A stretch of 64,000 nt of DNA from Delftia tsuruhatensis NBRC 16741. GTDB taxonomy: Bacteria > Pseudomonadota > Gammaproteobacteria > Burkholderiales > Burkholderiaceae_C. The stretch covers positions 1 through 64,000 of the forward strand of contig NZ_BCTO01000031.1 in assembly GCF_001571325.1 (NCBI RefSeq), given 5' to 3'. Each line of letters begins with the position of its first letter. Positions within the stretch are counted from its first letter, which is position 1. The position numbers were made by a program, and so were the translations under genes. Below the pieces are notes generated by a model, which saw only the letters and a list, made by a program, of their open reading frames with translations, did no database searches and had not been told where the DNA came from. Positions 25,052 through 36,428 of this stretch are shown piece by piece.

Positions 25052-26290
25052 TCAGTCAGCCTGCTTGCGCAGGAAGGCCGGGATTTCCAGATCGTCCATG
25101 CCGCCGGAGGCCAGGGCATCGACGCGGGCAGCGGCCTGCGTGCGGTTGGTACGCCAGACGCTGGGCACCGACATGTTGTTGGCATAGTCGGCGCCGCCAG
25201 CGGCACCGCCGACCAGGCCGCCGGCTGCCGTTGCGGCACCCATGGAGGCCGAAGGCAGCTGGTAGCTCATGTTGTCGGTACCGGTGCGCAGGCCGCCCTG
25301 CACCACCTGCATGTTCTGGCGGCGTGCGCTGGGGCGCGACAGGCCGGTGGCCACCACGGTGACGCGGATTTCGTCACCCAGGCTGTCGTCGTAGGCAGCG
25401 CCGTAGATCACATGCGCATCGGGCGAGGCGTAGGCATTGATGGTGCTCATGGCCAGGCGCGACTCGGACAGCTTGAGGCTGCCCTTGGCGGCCGTGACCA
25501 GCACCAGCACGCCCTTGGCGCCCGACAGGTCGATGCCCTCCAGCAGCGGGCAGGCCACGGCCTGCTCGGCAGCGATGCGCGCGCGGTCGGGGCCGGCGGC
25601 CTTGGCCGTGCCCATCATGGCCTTGCCGGGTTCGCCCATGACGGTGCGCACGTCTTCGAAGTCGACGTTCACATGGCCGTACTCGTTGATGATTTCGGCA
25701 ATGCCGCCCACGGCGTTCTTGAGAACGTCGTTGGCATGGGCAAAGGCCTCGTCCTGCGAGATGTCGTCGCCCAGCACGTCCAGCAGCTTCTCGTTGAGCA
25801 CGACGATCAGCGAATCGACGTTGGCTTCGAGTTCGCTCAGGCCGCTGTCGGCGTTGGCCATGCGTCGGCCGCCTTCCCACTCGAAGGGCTTGGTGACCAC
25901 GCCCACGGTGAGGATGCCCATTTCCTTGGCCACGCGCGCGATCACGGGCGCAGCGCCCGTGCCCGTGCCGCCGCCCATGCCGGCTGTGATGAACAGCATG
26001 TGCGCGCCTTCGATGGCAGTGCGGATGTCGTCCTCGGCCAGCTCGGCGGCTTCGCGGCCCTTGTCGGGCTTGCTGCCCGCACCCAGGCCGCTGCCACCGA
26101 GCTGGATGGTGCGGTGGGCGCTGCTGCGCAGCAGCGCCTGCGCGTCGGTGTTGGCGCAGACGAACTCCACGCCCTGCACGTTGCGCGCAATCATGTGCTC
26201 GACGGCATTGCCGCCGCCGCCGCCAACGCCGATCACCTTGATCTGCGTACCCTGGTTGAATTCTTCAACTTCAATCATGTCGATGGGCAT
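25052..26290 (-). CDS. ftsZ: Cell division GTPase FtsZ
   Basis: A 412-aa tubulin homologue that forms the Z-ring. It has the N-terminal VIGVGGGGGNAV, the tubulin signature GGGTGTGAAPV, the T7 loop around NVDFEDVRTVM, a variable Ala/Gly/Ser linker, and the conserved C-terminal peptide DLEIPAFLRKQAD that binds FtsA and ZipA. The start at 26290 (MPIDMIEVEEFNQG) fits betaproteobacterial homologues. It follows ftsA with a 119-base gap that could carry an extra promoter. Confidence 0.98.
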   Translation of the reverse strand: MPIDMIEVEEFNQGTQIKVIGVGGGGGNAVEHMIARNVQGVEFVCANTDAQALLRSSAHRTIQLGGSGLGAGSKPDKGREAAELAEDDIRTAIEGAHMLFITAGMGGGTGTGAAPVIARVAKEMGILTVGVVTKPFEWEGGRRMANADSGLSELEANVDSLIVVLNEKLLDVLGDDISQDEAFAHANDVLKNAVGGIAEIINEYGHVNVDFEDVRTVMGEPGKAMMGTAKAAGPDRARIAAEQAVACPLLEGIDLSGAKGVLVLVTAAKGSLKLSESRLAMSTINAYASPDAHVIYGAAYDDSLGDEIRVTVVATGLSRPSARRQNMQVVQGGLRTGTDNMSYQLPSASMGAATAAGGLVGGAAGGADYANNMSVPSVWRTNRTQAAARVDALASGGMDDLEIPAFLRKQAD

Positions 26291-26409
26291 GTTGGTTCTC
26301 CTGTAGCTCTCTGTAAGTGGTCACCACCGTCTGGGGAAAATTCTGTCTTCTGTCCGGTATTCGGAAGCCGGTGGGCGGGCCGGTAATGCGCAGTCGATGA
26401 AAGCACATA

Positions 26410-27639
26410 TCAAAAGTTCCCCACGATGAAGTCTTTGAAACGGCCAAAAGCGGTCTTCATCGACCCACTCTTTTGTGCCACCTTGAAACCGCGCAGGCGA
26501 GCCAGGCGGGCCTCTTCGAGCAATCCCATCACGGTGGCGGCGCGGGGTTGAGCCACCATGTCAGCCAATGCGCTCGAATACTTGGGGATGCCGCGGCGCA
26601 CGGGCTTGAGGAAGATGTCCTCGCCCAGTTCCACCATGCCCGGCATGACGGCGCTGCCGCCGGTCAGCACGATGCCCGAGGACAGCACTTCCTCGTAGCC
26701 TGAATCGCGCACCACCTGCTGCACCAAAGAAAAGATCTCTTCCACGCGCGGCTCGATCACGCCGGCCAGCGCCTGCTTGCTGATCATGCGCGGGCTGCGG
26801 TCGCCCAGGCCCGGCACTTCGACCTGGGCGTCGGGGTCGGCCAGCAGCTGCTTGGCATAGCCGCTTTCGACCTTGATGTCCTCGGCGTCCTTGGTGGGCG
26901 TGCGCAGCGCCATGGCGATGTCGCTGGTGATCAGGTCGCCCGCGATGGGAATGACGGCCGTGTGCCGGATGGCGCCGCCCGTGAAGATGGCCACGTCGGT
27001 GGCGCCCGCGCCGATATCGACCACGGCCACGCCCAGCTCGCGCTCGTCATCGGTGAGCACGGCCTGGCTCGATGCCAGCGGGTTGAGCAGCAGCTGCTCG
27101 ACCTCCAGGCCGCAGCGGCGCACGCACTTGATGATGTTCTCGGCCGCGCTCTGCGCGCCCGTGACGATGTGGATCTTGGCCTCCAGGCGGATGCCGCTCA
27201 TGCCGATGGGCTCGCGCACTTCCTGGCCGTCGATCACGAATTCCTGCGGCTCGACCAGCAGCAGCCGCTGGTCCGAGGAGATGTTGATGGCCTTGGCCGT
27301 CTCCATCACCCGCGCCACGTCGGTGGCCGTGACTTCCTTGTCCTTGATGGCCACCATGCCGCTGGAGTTCAGGCCGCGGATGTGGCTGCCGGTGATGCCG
27401 GTGCACACGCGCTGGATCTTGCAGTCGGCCATCAGCTCGGCCTCCTTCAGCGCCTGCTGGATGCTCTGCACCGTGGCGTCGATGTTGACCACCACGCCAC
27501 GCTTGAGTCCGTTGCTCGGGGCCACGCCGAGGCCGGCGAGCTTGAGTTCGCCGTTGTACAGGACCTCGGCGACCACGACCATGACCTTGGCCGTGCCGAT
27601 GTCCAGTCCGACGATCACATCTTTGTATTCTCTTGCCAT
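26410..27639 (-). CDS. ftsA: Cell division protein FtsA
   Basis: A 409-aa actin-fold protein that tethers FtsZ to the membrane. DVIVGLDIGTAKV opens the ATPase domain; VVDIGAGATDVAIF is the second phosphate loop and the adenosine motif is near SGIVLTGGSAVMPG. The C-terminus ends in a short amphipathic helix (around FGRFKDFIVGNF), the membrane-targeting sequence. It lies between ftsQ and ftsZ in the standard order. Confidence 0.97.
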   Translation of the reverse strand: MAREYKDVIVGLDIGTAKVMVVVAEVLYNGELKLAGLGVAPSNGLKRGVVVNIDATVQSIQQALKEAELMADCKIQRVCTGITGSHIRGLNSSGMVAIKDKEVTATDVARVMETAKAINISSDQRLLLVEPQEFVIDGQEVREPIGMSGIRLEAKIHIVTGAQSAAENIIKCVRRCGLEVEQLLLNPLASSQAVLTDDERELGVAVVDIGAGATDVAIFTGGAIRHTAVIPIAGDLITSDIAMALRTPTKDAEDIKVESGYAKQLLADPDAQVEVPGLGDRSPRMISKQALAGVIEPRVEEIFSLVQQVVRDSGYEEVLSSGIVLTGGSAVMPGMVELGEDIFLKPVRRGIPKYSSALADMVAQPRAATVMGLLEEARLARLRGFKVAQKSGSMKTAFGRFKDFIVGNF

Positions 27640-27723
27640 ATCAGCATCCGCCCCCGGTTGGTTCTGTCCTGTCGCTGTGTCGCTGCTTGGTGTGCATGTA
27701 CATAGGTCTGTCCTCCCTCGTCT

Positions 27724-28524
27724 TCAGCGTCGGGGACGCACTGCAGCCGGCGCCTTGGCCGTGCCGGTGGTCACACCGCGCAGCCTCAGCGCATATCCGT
27801 CTTCGTAGCGCAGGTCGGCCGACTCGATGGCGTCGGCCTTGCGCTTGTATTGGGTCGTGATCTGGGGCAGCGTGCGCACGAAGCGCTGCACGCGCTGCAG
27901 CACGGCCTCCACGCTGCCGCCACCCAGTTCGATCTGTGCGTCGTTGGCCAGCCTGAGCTGCCAGCTGCCGCGCGCATTGAGCGTCAGCCCGTCGATCTCC
28001 ACATCCAGCGGCCCCAGCGCCGGCACCAGCAGCCGGTACATCTGCAGCATCTGCGGGGCGCTGTCCTCGGGGCCCTGCAGGCGCGGCAGGCCGTCGCGGT
28101 CCAGCTCGCCCAGGTTGGCCTCGAAGACCTCGCCGAAGCTGTTGACCAGGCCGGTGCCCGAATCAGGCCCCCAGAAGGCCTCGGCCACATGCTCGTGCAG
28201 GATGACGCGCAGGCTGTTGGGATAGTCGCGGCGCACCTGCGCCTCGCGCACCCAGGGCACCTGCTCGAACGCCGCCTTGGCGGCCTTGAGATCCACGGTG
28301 AAGAAGTTGCCCGTGAGCACCGGCGCCACATTGGCGCGCAGCGTCACCGCGTTGTTGTGCACCAGCTCGCCCTCGACCACGATGCGGCCGATATTGAAGG
28401 CCGGATGGCGCAGCGCCCACCAGCTCACCGCTGCCAGCCCCAGCGCAGCCACGCCCACGAACAGGACCGTGGCGGTCACGTTCATGAGCTTGACGTCGAA
28501 GGGGGCCGGCAGGGAGTAGCTCAT
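27724..28524 (-). CDS. ftsQ: Cell division protein FtsQ
   Basis: A 266-aa bitopic division protein. After a short cytoplasmic tail, one span (about 16-37, [23 protein letters not shown]) leads to the POTRA domain ([16 protein letters not shown]) and the FtsQ beta domain. It links FtsB/FtsL to the early divisome. Its ATG overlaps the ddl stop (ATGA at 28521-28524), indicating coupled translation. A very Arg/Pro-rich C-terminal tail ends the protein. Confidence 0.95.
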   Translation of the reverse strand: MSYSLPAPFDVKLMNVTATVLFVGVAALGLAAVSWWALRHPAFNIGRIVVEGELVHNNAVTLRANVAPVLTGNFFTVDLKAAKAAFEQVPWVREAQVRRDYPNSLRVILHEHVAEAFWGPDSGTGLVNSFGEVFEANLGELDRDGLPRLQGPEDSAPQMLQMYRLLVPALGPLDVEIDGLTLNARGSWQLRLANDAQIELGGGSVEAVLQRVQRFVRTLPQITTQYKRKADAIESADLRYEDGYALRLRGVTTGTAKAPAAVRPRR

Positions 28525-29498
28525 GCGTGCTCCTGCTCCGGTTGCGCGTCCAGCGCGGCGCTGGCCAGGATGCCCAGGCACAGGTTTTCGTAGCTCACGC
28601 CGATGGCGCGGGCCGACATGGGCACCAGCGAGTGGCCCGTCATGCCCGGCGAGGTGTTGATCTCCAGCAGGAAGGGCTTGCGGTCGCTGGCGCGGATCAT
28701 GATGTCGGCGCGCGACCAGCCGCGGCAGCCTAGCGTGCGGAAGGCCCGCACGACGATGCGCCGGATCTCGGCCTCTTCCTCGGCAGGCAGGCCGCTGGGG
28801 CAGTGGTACTGGGTGTCGTCGGTGAAGTACTTGTTCTGGTAGTCGTAGTTGCCTTCGGGCGCGACGATGCGGATCACGGGCAGGGCGTGGGCGCCCTCGC
28901 CGGTTCCGAGCACGGGGCAGGTGGTCTCGTCGCCTTCGATGAACTCTTCGCAGAGCACTTCGGGGTCGTACCGGGAGGCCAGCACATAGGCCTGCTCGCA
29001 TTCCTCGGCTGTCCAGACCTTGGTCAGGCCGATGGTCGAGCCCTCGCGCGAGGGCTTGACGATCATGGGCGCGCCCAGCGCCTGCAGCGCGGCGCGGGTC
29101 TCGTCGGCGCTGGCGACCAGCCGCCAGTCGGGTGTGGGCAGACCCTCGAAGCGCCAGATGCGCTTGGTCATGATCTTGTCCATGGCGATGCTGGAGGCCA
29201 TCACGCCGGGGCCCGTGTACGGGATGCCCAGCAGCTCCAGCGCGCCCTGCACCGTGCCGTCCTCACCGTAGCGGCCATGCAGCGCGATGAAGCAGCGGTC
29301 GAAACCGTCCTTCTTCAACTCGCCCAGGTCCCGCTCGGCGGGGTCGAAGGCATGGGCATCCACGCCCTGCGACAGCAGGGCCTTGAGCACGCCCGTGCCC
29401 GACATCAGCGAGACCTCGCGCTCGGCCGAGCGGCCGCCCAACAGCACGGCCACCTTGCCCAGGGCCTTGACATCGATCTGGGTGCCGAAGCTGCTCAT
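28521..29498 (-). CDS. ddl: D-alanine--D-alanine ligase
   Basis: A 325-aa ATP-grasp ligase (DdlB type, the dcw-linked copy). It has [17 protein letters not shown], the [12 protein letters not shown] substrate loop, [11 protein letters not shown], and the C-terminal [15 protein letters not shown]. It makes the D-Ala-D-Ala end of the stem peptide used by MurF. Starts 4 bases inside the murC stop and overlaps ftsQ. Confidence 0.97.
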   Translation of the reverse strand: MSSFGTQIDVKALGKVAVLLGGRSAEREVSLMSGTGVLKALLSQGVDAHAFDPAERDLGELKKDGFDRCFIALHGRYGEDGTVQGALELLGIPYTGPGVMASSIAMDKIMTKRIWRFEGLPTPDWRLVASADETRAALQALGAPMIVKPSREGSTIGLTKVWTAEECEQAYVLASRYDPEVLCEEFIEGDETTCPVLGTGEGAHALPVIRIVAPEGNYDYQNKYFTDDTQYHCPSGLPAEEEAEIRRIVVRAFRTLGCRGWSRADIMIRASDRKPFLLEINTSPGMTGHSLVPMSARAIGVSYENLCLGILASAALDAQPEQEHA

Positions 29499-30928
29499 TG
29501 CGCAGCTCCCTGCTGCGCCTGCAGCTCTTGTTTCTGAAGCATTTCAACCAACTTTCCGGGCACGGCGCCAATCGAGCCGGCCCCCATGCACAACAGCACG
29601 TCGCCATCGCGGGCGTGGGCGGCCAGGGCCGCCGGCAGCTCGGCAACGTCTTCCACAAAGACCGGCTCGACCCGGCCGGCCACGCGCAGGGCGCGCGCCA
29701 ACGAGCGGCCATCGGCCGCCACCACCGGCGCCTCGCCGGCCGCATAGACCTCGGTCAGCAGCACGGCATCGGCCAGGCCGATGACCTTGACGAAATCCTC
29801 GAAGCAATCGCGCGTGCGGCTGTAGCGGTGCGGCTGGAAGGCCAGCACCAGGCGGCGGCCCGGGAAGGCGCCGCGCGCAGCAGCCAGCGTGGCCGCCATC
29901 TCGACAGGGTGGTGCCCGTAGTCGTCGATGACGGTGAAGATGCCACCGTCCGCTGCAGGGAGTTCGCCATAGCGCTGGAAGCGCCGGCCCACGCCCTTGA
30001 AGCTTTCGAAGGCGCGCAGCAGCGCCTCGTCGGCAATCTCCAGCTCCATGGCGACGGCCACGGCAGACAGCGCGTTGAGCACGTTGTGCTCGCCCGGCAG
30101 GCTCAGCACCACGTCCAGGTCGGGATAGCTTTGGCCGTTGCTGCGGCGCACCGTGAAATGCATGCGGCCGGCCTCGGCGCGCACGTTGAGGGCGCGCACC
30201 TGGGCGTCCTCGGCAAAGCCGTAGGTGGTCACGGGGCGGGCCACCTGGGACAGGATCTCGCGCACGGCCGGGCTGTCCACGCAGACGATGGCGCGGCCGT
30301 AGAACGGCATGCGGTGCAGGAAGTCGACGAAGGCGCCCTTGAGCCGGCCGAAGTCATGGCCGTAGGTTTCCATGTGGTCGGCGTCGATGTTGGTGACGAC
30401 GGCCATCACGGGCAGCAGGTTCAGGAAGGAGGCGTCGGACTCGTCCGCCTCGACCACGATGTAGTCGCCCTGGCCCAGCTTGGCGTTGGCGCCCGCGCTG
30501 TTGAGCTTGCCGCCGATGACGAAGGTCGGGTCCAGCCCGGCCTCGGCCAGCACGCTGGTCACAAGGCTGGTGGTCGTGGTCTTGCCGTGGGCTCCTGCGA
30601 TGGCGATGCCCTGCTTGAAGCGCATCAGCTCGGCCAGCATGAGCGCACGCGGCACGACGGGGATCTTGTGCGTGCGCGCCGCGACCACCTCGGGGTTGTC
30701 GGACTGCACGGCGGTGGAGGTGACGACGGCGTCAGCCCCTTCGATGTTCGCGGCCGCATGGCCGACGTGGGTGGCAATGCCCAGGCCTGCGAGCCGGCGC
30801 AGCGTGGCACTGTCGGACAGGTCCGAGCCCGAGACGGCGTAACCCAGGTTGTGCAGCACCTCGGCGATGCCGCTCATTCCGGCGCCGCCGATGCCGACGA
30901 AATGGATGTGATGAATGGCGTGCTTCAT
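29495..30928 (-). CDS. murC: UDP-N-acetylmuramate--L-alanine ligase
   Basis: A 477-aa Mur ligase. [17 protein letters not shown] is the N-terminal UDP site; [12 protein letters not shown] the P-loop; [10 protein letters not shown] the C-terminal part. It adds the first amino acid to UDP-MurNAc. It overlaps murG upstream and ddl downstream by 4 bases each. Distinguished from Mpl (7394-8833) by the N-terminal motif and context. Confidence 0.97.
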   Translation of the reverse strand: MKHAIHHIHFVGIGGAGMSGIAEVLHNLGYAVSGSDLSDSATLRRLAGLGIATHVGHAAANIEGADAVVTSTAVQSDNPEVVAARTHKIPVVPRALMLAELMRFKQGIAIAGAHGKTTTTSLVTSVLAEAGLDPTFVIGGKLNSAGANAKLGQGDYIVVEADESDASFLNLLPVMAVVTNIDADHMETYGHDFGRLKGAFVDFLHRMPFYGRAIVCVDSPAVREILSQVARPVTTYGFAEDAQVRALNVRAEAGRMHFTVRRSNGQSYPDLDVVLSLPGEHNVLNALSAVAVAMELEIADEALLRAFESFKGVGRRFQRYGELPAADGGIFTVIDDYGHHPVEMAATLAAARGAFPGRRLVLAFQPHRYSRTRDCFEDFVKVIGLADAVLLTEVYAAGEAPVVAADGRSLARALRVAGRVEPVFVEDVAELPAALAAHARDGDVLLCMGAGSIGAVPGKLVEMLQKQELQAQQGAAQ

Positions 30929-32016
30929 GCGGCCAGTTCCTCACAGGCGGCGACCACCTCGGCGGTGGCTTCGGTCTTTTGCATTTTCTTGGCTTTTCCA
31001 GCGCGCTCCAGCAGCGTCGCACGCTGCATATTTTGTAGCATTTCGGCCAGGGTTTGGGCAGTCAGTGCGCTTTGTTGCATCAACCATCCACCACCAGCAT
31101 CGACCAGGAAACGCGCGTTCGCGGTCTGGTGGTCGTCCACGGCGGCCGGGAAAGGCACATAGATGGCGGCTGCGCCCACGGCCGCGATCTCGGTGACCGT
31201 GCTGGCACCGGCGCGGCAGACGATGACATCGGCCTCGGCAAAGGCGCGCGCCGTATCGTCGATGAAGGGCGTCAGCTCGGCCTGCACGCCTGCCGCCGCG
31301 TAGTTGGCGCGCAGGGCGTCGATCTGTGCGGCGCCGCTTTGGTGGAGCACGACGGGGCGCACATCGGCCGGTATCAGGGCCAGCGCCTGCGGCACGATCT
31401 CGTTGAGCGCCTTAGCGCCCAGGCTGCCGCCCACCACCAGCAGGCGCAGCGGTCCGCTGCGGCCCGCAAAGCGCTGCTCGGGCGCGGGCTGCTCGGTGAA
31501 GGCCTGGCGCAAGGGGTTGCCGACCCAGCGGCCCTTGGGGAACACGTTGGGGAAGGCGGTGAAGATGCGGTGGGAGACGCTGGCCAGCACCTTGTTGGCC
31601 ATGCCGGCCACGGAGTTCTGCTCATGCAGCACCAGGGGCTTGCCGGCCAGCACGGCCATCATGCCGCCAGGAAAGCTGATGTAGCCGCCCAGGCCCACGA
31701 CCACGTCGGGCTTGACGCGGCGCACCACGGCCAGCGCCTGCCAGAAGGCACGCAGCAGGCGCATGGGCAAAAAGGCCAGGGTCATGATGCCCTTGCCGCG
31801 CACGCCCGAGAACTCGATGGTCTCCAGCGGGAAGCCCTGGGCCGGCACGATGCGGGACTCCATGGAGCCGGGGGCGCCCAGCCAGCGCACGTTCCAGCCG
31901 CGCTCGCGCAGCGCCTGGGCCACGGCCAGGCCCGGGAAGATATGGCCGCCCGTGCCGCCGGCCATGATCAGGGCCGTGCGCTGGCGTTGCGTGCCTTGAG
32001 AGGTGGACTGCGTCAT
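30925..32016 (-). CDS. murG: UDP-GlcNAc:lipid I GlcNAc transferase
   Basis: A 363-aa GT28 glycosyltransferase acting at the inner membrane surface to turn lipid I into lipid [18 protein letters not shown] is the first G-loop, [12 protein letters not shown] the second, and [15 protein letters not shown] the UDP-GlcNAc pocket. I place the start at 32016, which overlaps the ftsW stop as ATGA; another ATG 4 bases upstream is out of frame. Confidence 0.97.
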   Translation of the reverse strand: MTQSTSQGTQRQRTALIMAGGTGGHIFPGLAVAQALRERGWNVRWLGAPGSMESRIVPAQGFPLETIEFSGVRGKGIMTLAFLPMRLLRAFWQALAVVRRVKPDVVVGLGGYISFPGGMMAVLAGKPLVLHEQNSVAGMANKVLASVSHRIFTAFPNVFPKGRWVGNPLRQAFTEQPAPEQRFAGRSGPLRLLVVGGSLGAKALNEIVPQALALIPADVRPVVLHQSGAAQIDALRANYAAAGVQAELTPFIDDTARAFAEADVIVCRAGASTVTEIAAVGAAAIYVPFPAAVDDHQTANARFLVDAGGGWLMQQSALTAQTLAEMLQNMQRATLLERAGKAKKMQKTEATAEVVAACEELAA

Positions 32017-33287
32017 GCATGCCCTCCCTTCATCAGCAACTTGTTCTCGTAGTCCACCCTTAACACCACCGCTATCGCTATCAGATTCATGAGGATGGCC
32101 GACCCGCCGAAGCTCATCAGGGGCAGCGTCAGTCCCTTGGTCGGCAGCGCGCCCAGGTTCACGCCCATGTTGATGAAGGCCTGGAAGCCCATCCAGATCG
32201 CAATGCCCTCGGCCACCAGGCCGGAGAACACCCGGTCCAGCGCAATGGCCTGCCGCCCTATGAGCATGATGCGGCGCGTGAGCCACAGGAAGGTGACGGC
32301 GATCAGGAGCACGCCGACCAGGCCGAATTCCTCGCCGATCACGGCCAGCAGAAAGTCGGTGTGCGCCTCGGGCAGCCAGTGCAGCTTTTCGACGCTGCGG
32401 CCCAGGCCCACGCCGAAGATCTCGCCGCGCCCGATGGCGATCAACGCATGCGACAGCTGGTAGCCCTTGCCCAGGGCATGCTTTTCATCCCAGGGATTGA
32501 GGTAGGCAAAGATGCGCTCGCGCCGCCATTCGGAGGTGGCGATGATGAGCACGAAGGCCAGCACCACCAGGGCCGCGATCAGGAAGAACATGCGCGCGTT
32601 CACGCCGCCCAGGAACAGGATGCCCATGGCGATCACCACGATCACCATGAAGGCGCCCATGTCGGGCTCGGCCAGCAGCAGCACCCCGACCAGCACCACG
32701 GCCAGCCCCATGGGCAGCACGGCGCGGAAGAAGCGCTCCTTGACCTCCATCTTGCGCACCATGTAGTCGGCCGCATAGATGAGCACGGCGAACTTGGCCA
32801 GCTCGGACGGCTGGAAGTTCATGATGCCCAGGGACAGCCAGCGCCGCGCGCCGTTGACCACGGTGCCCACATGCGGGATCAGCACGGCCACCAGCAGGAC
32901 CAGGGACACCAGGAAGAGCTTGCGCGCCATGCGCTCCCAGGTGGCCATGGACACCTGGAAGGCCAGCAGCGCGCCGACGAAGGCCATGCCTATGGACATG
33001 GCATGGCGCATCAGGAAATGGGTGGGCGCGATCTTGCCGAAGCGCGGATTGTCCGGCATGGCGATCGATGCCGAATACACCATGACCAGGCTCCAGGCCA
33101 GCAGGCCTATGACCACCCAGATCAGGGCCTGGTCCAGGCCGAGCACGCTGGCCGGCGTCTGCGTGGGCCGGTGGTACTGGGGACCGCCCAGGCGCACGGG
33201 CAGCACGTCGATGGCCTTTTCCTGCGCGCCTCCGAACCAGGAGCGCATGCGGCCCAGGGCCTGGTTCATGGCGTTCATCGCGCTCAT
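32013..33287 (-). CDS. ftsW: Septal SEDS glycosyltransferase FtsW
   Basis: A 424-aa SEDS protein with about ten spans. It has the periplasmic-loop motif [21 protein letters not shown] and the C-terminal [14 protein letters not shown] signature. With FtsI it makes septal peptidoglycan. The cytoplasmic N-terminus is about 50 residues long. It overlaps murD and murG by 4 bases each. Confidence 0.97.
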   Translation of the reverse strand: MSAMNAMNQALGRMRSWFGGAQEKAIDVLPVRLGGPQYHRPTQTPASVLGLDQALIWVVIGLLAWSLVMVYSASIAMPDNPRFGKIAPTHFLMRHAMSIGMAFVGALLAFQVSMATWERMARKLFLVSLVLLVAVLIPHVGTVVNGARRWLSLGIMNFQPSELAKFAVLIYAADYMVRKMEVKERFFRAVLPMGLAVVLVGVLLLAEPDMGAFMVIVVIAMGILFLGGVNARMFFLIAALVVLAFVLIIATSEWRRERIFAYLNPWDEKHALGKGYQLSHALIAIGRGEIFGVGLGRSVEKLHWLPEAHTDFLLAVIGEEFGLVGVLLIAVTFLWLTRRIMLIGRQAIALDRVFSGLVAEGIAIWMGFQAFINMGVNLGALPTKGLTLPLMSFGGSAILMNLIAIAVVLRVDYENKLLMKGGHA

Positions 33288-35245
33288 GCAGCACCTCCGA
33301 GTTCATGGCCGGCATCCAGCGCCAGCGCGCGCACGGCATCGACGAACTGGTGGGCCCGGTCCTCGTAGTTGCGGAACATGTCCAGGCTGGCGCAGGCGGG
33401 CGACAGCAGCACGGCGTCGCCTTCATGGGCGCGCGAGGCGGCCAGCTCCACGGCATCGGCCATGGTGGTGGCATCGACCAGGGGCACGCCGCAGTCCTGC
33501 AGCGCAGCGCGGATGCGGCCCGCGTCGCGGCCGATCAGCACGGCGGCGCGCACGTGGCGCGACACGGGTGCGGCCAGCGGAGAGAAATCCTGGCCCTTGC
33601 CGTCACCGCCCAGGATGACCACGATGCGGTGGTCAGGCCCCAGGCCCGACAGCGCGGCCACGGTGGCGCCCACGTTCGTGCCCTTGCTGTCGTCGTAGTA
33701 CTCCACGCCGTTGACGCGGCCGATGGGCTGGACGCGGTGCGGCTCGCCCCGGTACTCGCGCAGGCCGTAGAGCAGGGGCGCCAGCGTGCAGCCGCCCGCG
33801 CTGGCCAGGGCCAGGGCGGACAGGGCATTGATGGCGTTGTGCCGGCCACGGATGCGCAGCGCGTCGGCGGGCATCAGGCGCTGGATGTACAGGTCTTCGG
33901 CGTTCTTGCCCTTGGCGGTTTCGTCGGCCTCATGGGCGCGCACCAGCCACGTCATGCCGCTGACCACTTCCAGACCGAAGTCGCCGGGGCGGCGCGGCAT
34001 GTCGCCGCCGAAGGTGATGTGGGCGCGCTGCTGGGGCTTTTGGCGCTTGCCCGGCGGCACCACGGGTGCCGGCAGCATGCGCATGACCTCGGGGTCCTCG
34101 CGGTTGAGCACCATGATGCCGCTGCTGCCGAAGATACAGGCCTTGGCATCGGCATAGGCGCGCAGGCTGCCGTGCCAGTCCAGGTGGTCCTGGGTGATAT
34201 TGAGGACGGCGGCGGCCGTGGGCTCGAACATCTGCACGCCGTCGAGCTGGAAGCTGGACAGCTCCAGCACCCAGGCCTGGGGCAGCGTTTCGGCATCGAT
34301 GGCCTGGGTCAGCGTGTCCAGCAGCGTGGGGCCGATATTGCCCGCCACCGCCACGCGCAGGCCGGCATGCTCCAGCAGTTGGCCGGTCAGCGAGGTGACC
34401 GTGGTCTTGCCATTGGTTCCGGTAATGCCCAGCACGGTGGGACGGTAGCCATGGGCTGCGGCCAGGGCCTTGAGCGCCATGGCGAAGAGATCGAGTTCGC
34501 CGCCCACGGGCAGGCCCTGGGCCCGGGCCGTGTCGACCACGGGCGCCACGGCGGCCGGGCTCAGGCCGGGCGAGCGGTAGACCAGCCCCAGGCTCTGGCC
34601 GTCCACCAGTTGGGCCGTGAAATCTCCGGGCACGAAGCGCGCCTGGGGCAGTTCGGCGGACAGCTGTTCCAGCTGGGGCGGCGCCTGGCGCGTATCGGCC
34701 ACGATGACTTCGGCGCCGCAGCGCACGCACCAGCGCGCCATGGCCAGGCCCGAGGCGCCCAGGCCCAGGATGAGCACGCGCTGGCCCTGCAGGTGCTGGG
34801 CCTGCTCGCCGGGCCAGCCGGCAGCCACGGGTGGCAGTACCTGTTCGGCTTCAACCGCCTCTTCGGTGGCGACCGGGGTGACCTCGGCGTCGGAGGAATC
34901 CGAGATGCTGGGGTCGGCAAAGATCTGGGCCACGAAGGCAGCGGCATCCCTGGCTGCCGTCAGCGTGGAGATGTCGGGTACAGGCTCGGTCATCGCCGCA
35001 GGGGCCGGGGCTGCCTCAAGCCCGAGCGCCTGCGAAGGCTCCGCAGCCAGCGGCTGCTCTGCGCCTTCCAGAGCCGCAGCCGGCGAATCGTCCAGGACCG
35101 GATCCGCGACCGGCTCGTCCGCCCGCTCGCCGGCAGACTCCGAGGCAAAGTCGGCCCCCTTGGCCAGTTCGGCATGCAGCGCCGGGACAGCGGGCTCGCC
35201 AGCCGGCAGCGCAGGAGGTTCGGTCTTGAAGTCTTCGGTGTTCAT
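33284..35245 (-). CDS. murD: UDP-N-acetylmuramoyl-L-alanine--D-glutamate ligase, N-terminally extended
   Basis: A 653-aa protein, about 150-200 residues longer than typical MurD. The catalytic part starts near residue 153 with [19 protein letters not shown], has the P-loop [14 protein letters not shown] and the [15 protein letters not shown]-terminal motif. Residues 1-150 are rich in Ala, Pro, Glu and Asp and look disordered. The long start is well supported: a GAGGTGAG ribosome site sits 5 bases before the ATG at 35245 and overlaps the mraY stop. An internal Met85 could give a shorter form. It adds D-Glu to UDP-MurNAc-L-Ala. Confidence 0.95.
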   Translation of the reverse strand: MNTEDFKTEPPALPAGEPAVPALHAELAKGADFASESAGERADEPVADPVLDDSPAAALEGAEQPLAAEPSQALGLEAAPAPAAMTEPVPDISTLTAARDAAAFVAQIFADPSISDSSDAEVTPVATEEAVEAEQVLPPVAAGWPGEQAQHLQGQRVLILGLGASGLAMARWCVRCGAEVIVADTRQAPPQLEQLSAELPQARFVPGDFTAQLVDGQSLGLVYRSPGLSPAAVAPVVDTARAQGLPVGGELDLFAMALKALAAAHGYRPTVLGITGTNGKTTVTSLTGQLLEHAGLRVAVAGNIGPTLLDTLTQAIDAETLPQAWVLELSSFQLDGVQMFEPTAAAVLNITQDHLDWHGSLRAYADAKACIFGSSGIMVLNREDPEVMRMLPAPVVPPGKRQKPQQRAHITFGGDMPRRPGDFGLEVVSGMTWLVRAHEADETAKGKNAEDLYIQRLMPADALRIRGRHNAINALSALALASAGGCTLAPLLYGLREYRGEPHRVQPIGRVNGVEYYDDSKGTNVGATVAALSGLGPDHRIVVILGGDGKGQDFSPLAAPVSRHVRAAVLIGRDAGRIRAALQDCGVPLVDATTMADAVELAASRAHEGDAVLLSPACASLDMFRNYEDRAHQFVDAVRALALDAGHELGGAA

Positions 35246-35249
35246 GGAC

Positions 35250-36428
35250 TCACCTCAGCTTCAGCGTGGACAGGCCCAGCAGGCACAGCAGCATGGTGAT
35301 GATCCAGAAGCGGATCACGACCTGGGTTTCCTTCCAGCCGCTCTTCTCGAAATGGTGGTGCAGCGGCGCCATCTTGAGCAGGCGACGGCCTTCGCCATAG
35401 CGCTTCTTGGTGAACTTGAACCAGGTGACCTGCAGCATCACCGACAGCGCCTCGACCACGAAGATGCCGCCCATGATGGCCAGCACGATTTCCTGGCGAA
35501 CGATCACGGCGATGGTGCCCAGCGAAGCGCCCAGCGCCAGCGCGCCCACGTCGCCCATGAAGACCTGGGCCGGATGGGCGTTGAACCACAGAAAGGCCAG
35601 ACCCGCTCCGGCCATGGCCGCGCAATACACCAGCAGCTCGCCCGAGCCCGGGATGTGCGGGAACAGCAGGTACTTGGCGTAGCCGGCGTTGCCGGTGACG
35701 TAGGCAAAGATGCCCAGGGCCGAGCCCACCATGATCACGGGCATGATGGCCAGGCCGTCCAGGCCATCGGTCAGGTTCACCGCATTGCTGGCGCCCACGA
35801 TGACCAGGTAGGTCATGACCACGAAGCCGAGCACGCCCAGCGGGTAGCTGACTTCCTTGAAGAAGGGAACAAGCAGGCCGGCCTTGGGCGGCAGGTCCAG
35901 CGAAAAGCCCGACTGCACCCAGGTCACGAACAGCTCGAAGACCTGGGCATTGGTGTTCTCCGAAATGCAGAACACCAGGTAGAGCGCGGCCAGCAGTCCG
36001 ATGACGGACTGCCAGAAATACTTCTCGCCCGAGCGCATGCCCTCGGGGTCCTTGTTGACCACCTTGCGCCAGTCATCGACCCAACCGATGGTGCCGAAGC
36101 CCAGGGTGACCAGCAGCACGATCCAGACGAAGCGGTTGGACAGGTCGAACCACAGCAGCGTGGACACGGCGATGGACAGCAGGATCAGCGCCCCACCCAT
36201 GGTGGGCGTGCCGCTCTTGGCCAGATGGGTTTCCATGCCGTAGCCGCGCACGGGCTGGCCGATCTTGAGCGAGGTCAGCATGCGGATCAGGCGCGGCCCG
36301 GCCAGCAGGCCGATGACCAGGGCCGTGAGCGCGGCCATCACGGCGCGCATCGTGAGGTACTGGAAGACGCGCAGAAAGCCGAACTCGGGGGACAGGCCCT
36401 GCAGCCATTGGGACAGCATCAGCAGCAT
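35250..36428 (-). CDS. mraY: Phospho-N-acetylmuramoyl-pentapeptide-transferase
   Basis: A 392-aa ten-span membrane enzyme that forms lipid I from UDP-MurNAc-pentapeptide and undecaprenyl phosphate. Seen are [12 protein letters not shown], the Asp-rich [33 protein letters not shown] and [11 protein letters not shown]. Start at 36428, with GGAGG 5 bases upstream, overlapping the murF end by 10 bases. Four bases separate it from murD. Confidence 0.97.
   Translation of the reverse strand: MLLMLSQWLQGLSPEFGFLRVFQYLTMRAVMAALTALVIGLLAGPRLIRMLTSLKIGQPVRGYGMETHLAKSGTPTMGGALILLSIAVSTLLWFDLSNRFVWIVLLVTLGFGTIGWVDDWRKVVNKDPEGMRSGEKYFWQSVIGLLAALYLVFCISENTNAQVFELFVTWVQSGFSLDLPPKAGLLVPFFKEVSYPLGVLGFVVMTYLVIVGASNAVNLTDGLDGLAIMPVIMVGSALGIFAYVTGNAGYAKYLLFPHIPGSGELLVYCAAMAGAGLAFLWFNAHPAQVFMGDVGALALGASLGTIAVIVRQEIVLAIMGGIFVVEALSVMLQVTWFKFTKKRYGEGRRLLKMAPLHHHFEKSGWKETQVVIRFWIITMLLCLLGLSTLKLR

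Noticed and set aside
14038-33287. RodA and FtsW as a gene duplication in the window
   Set aside because: Both are SEDS proteins but belong to different, ancient branches with separate partners.
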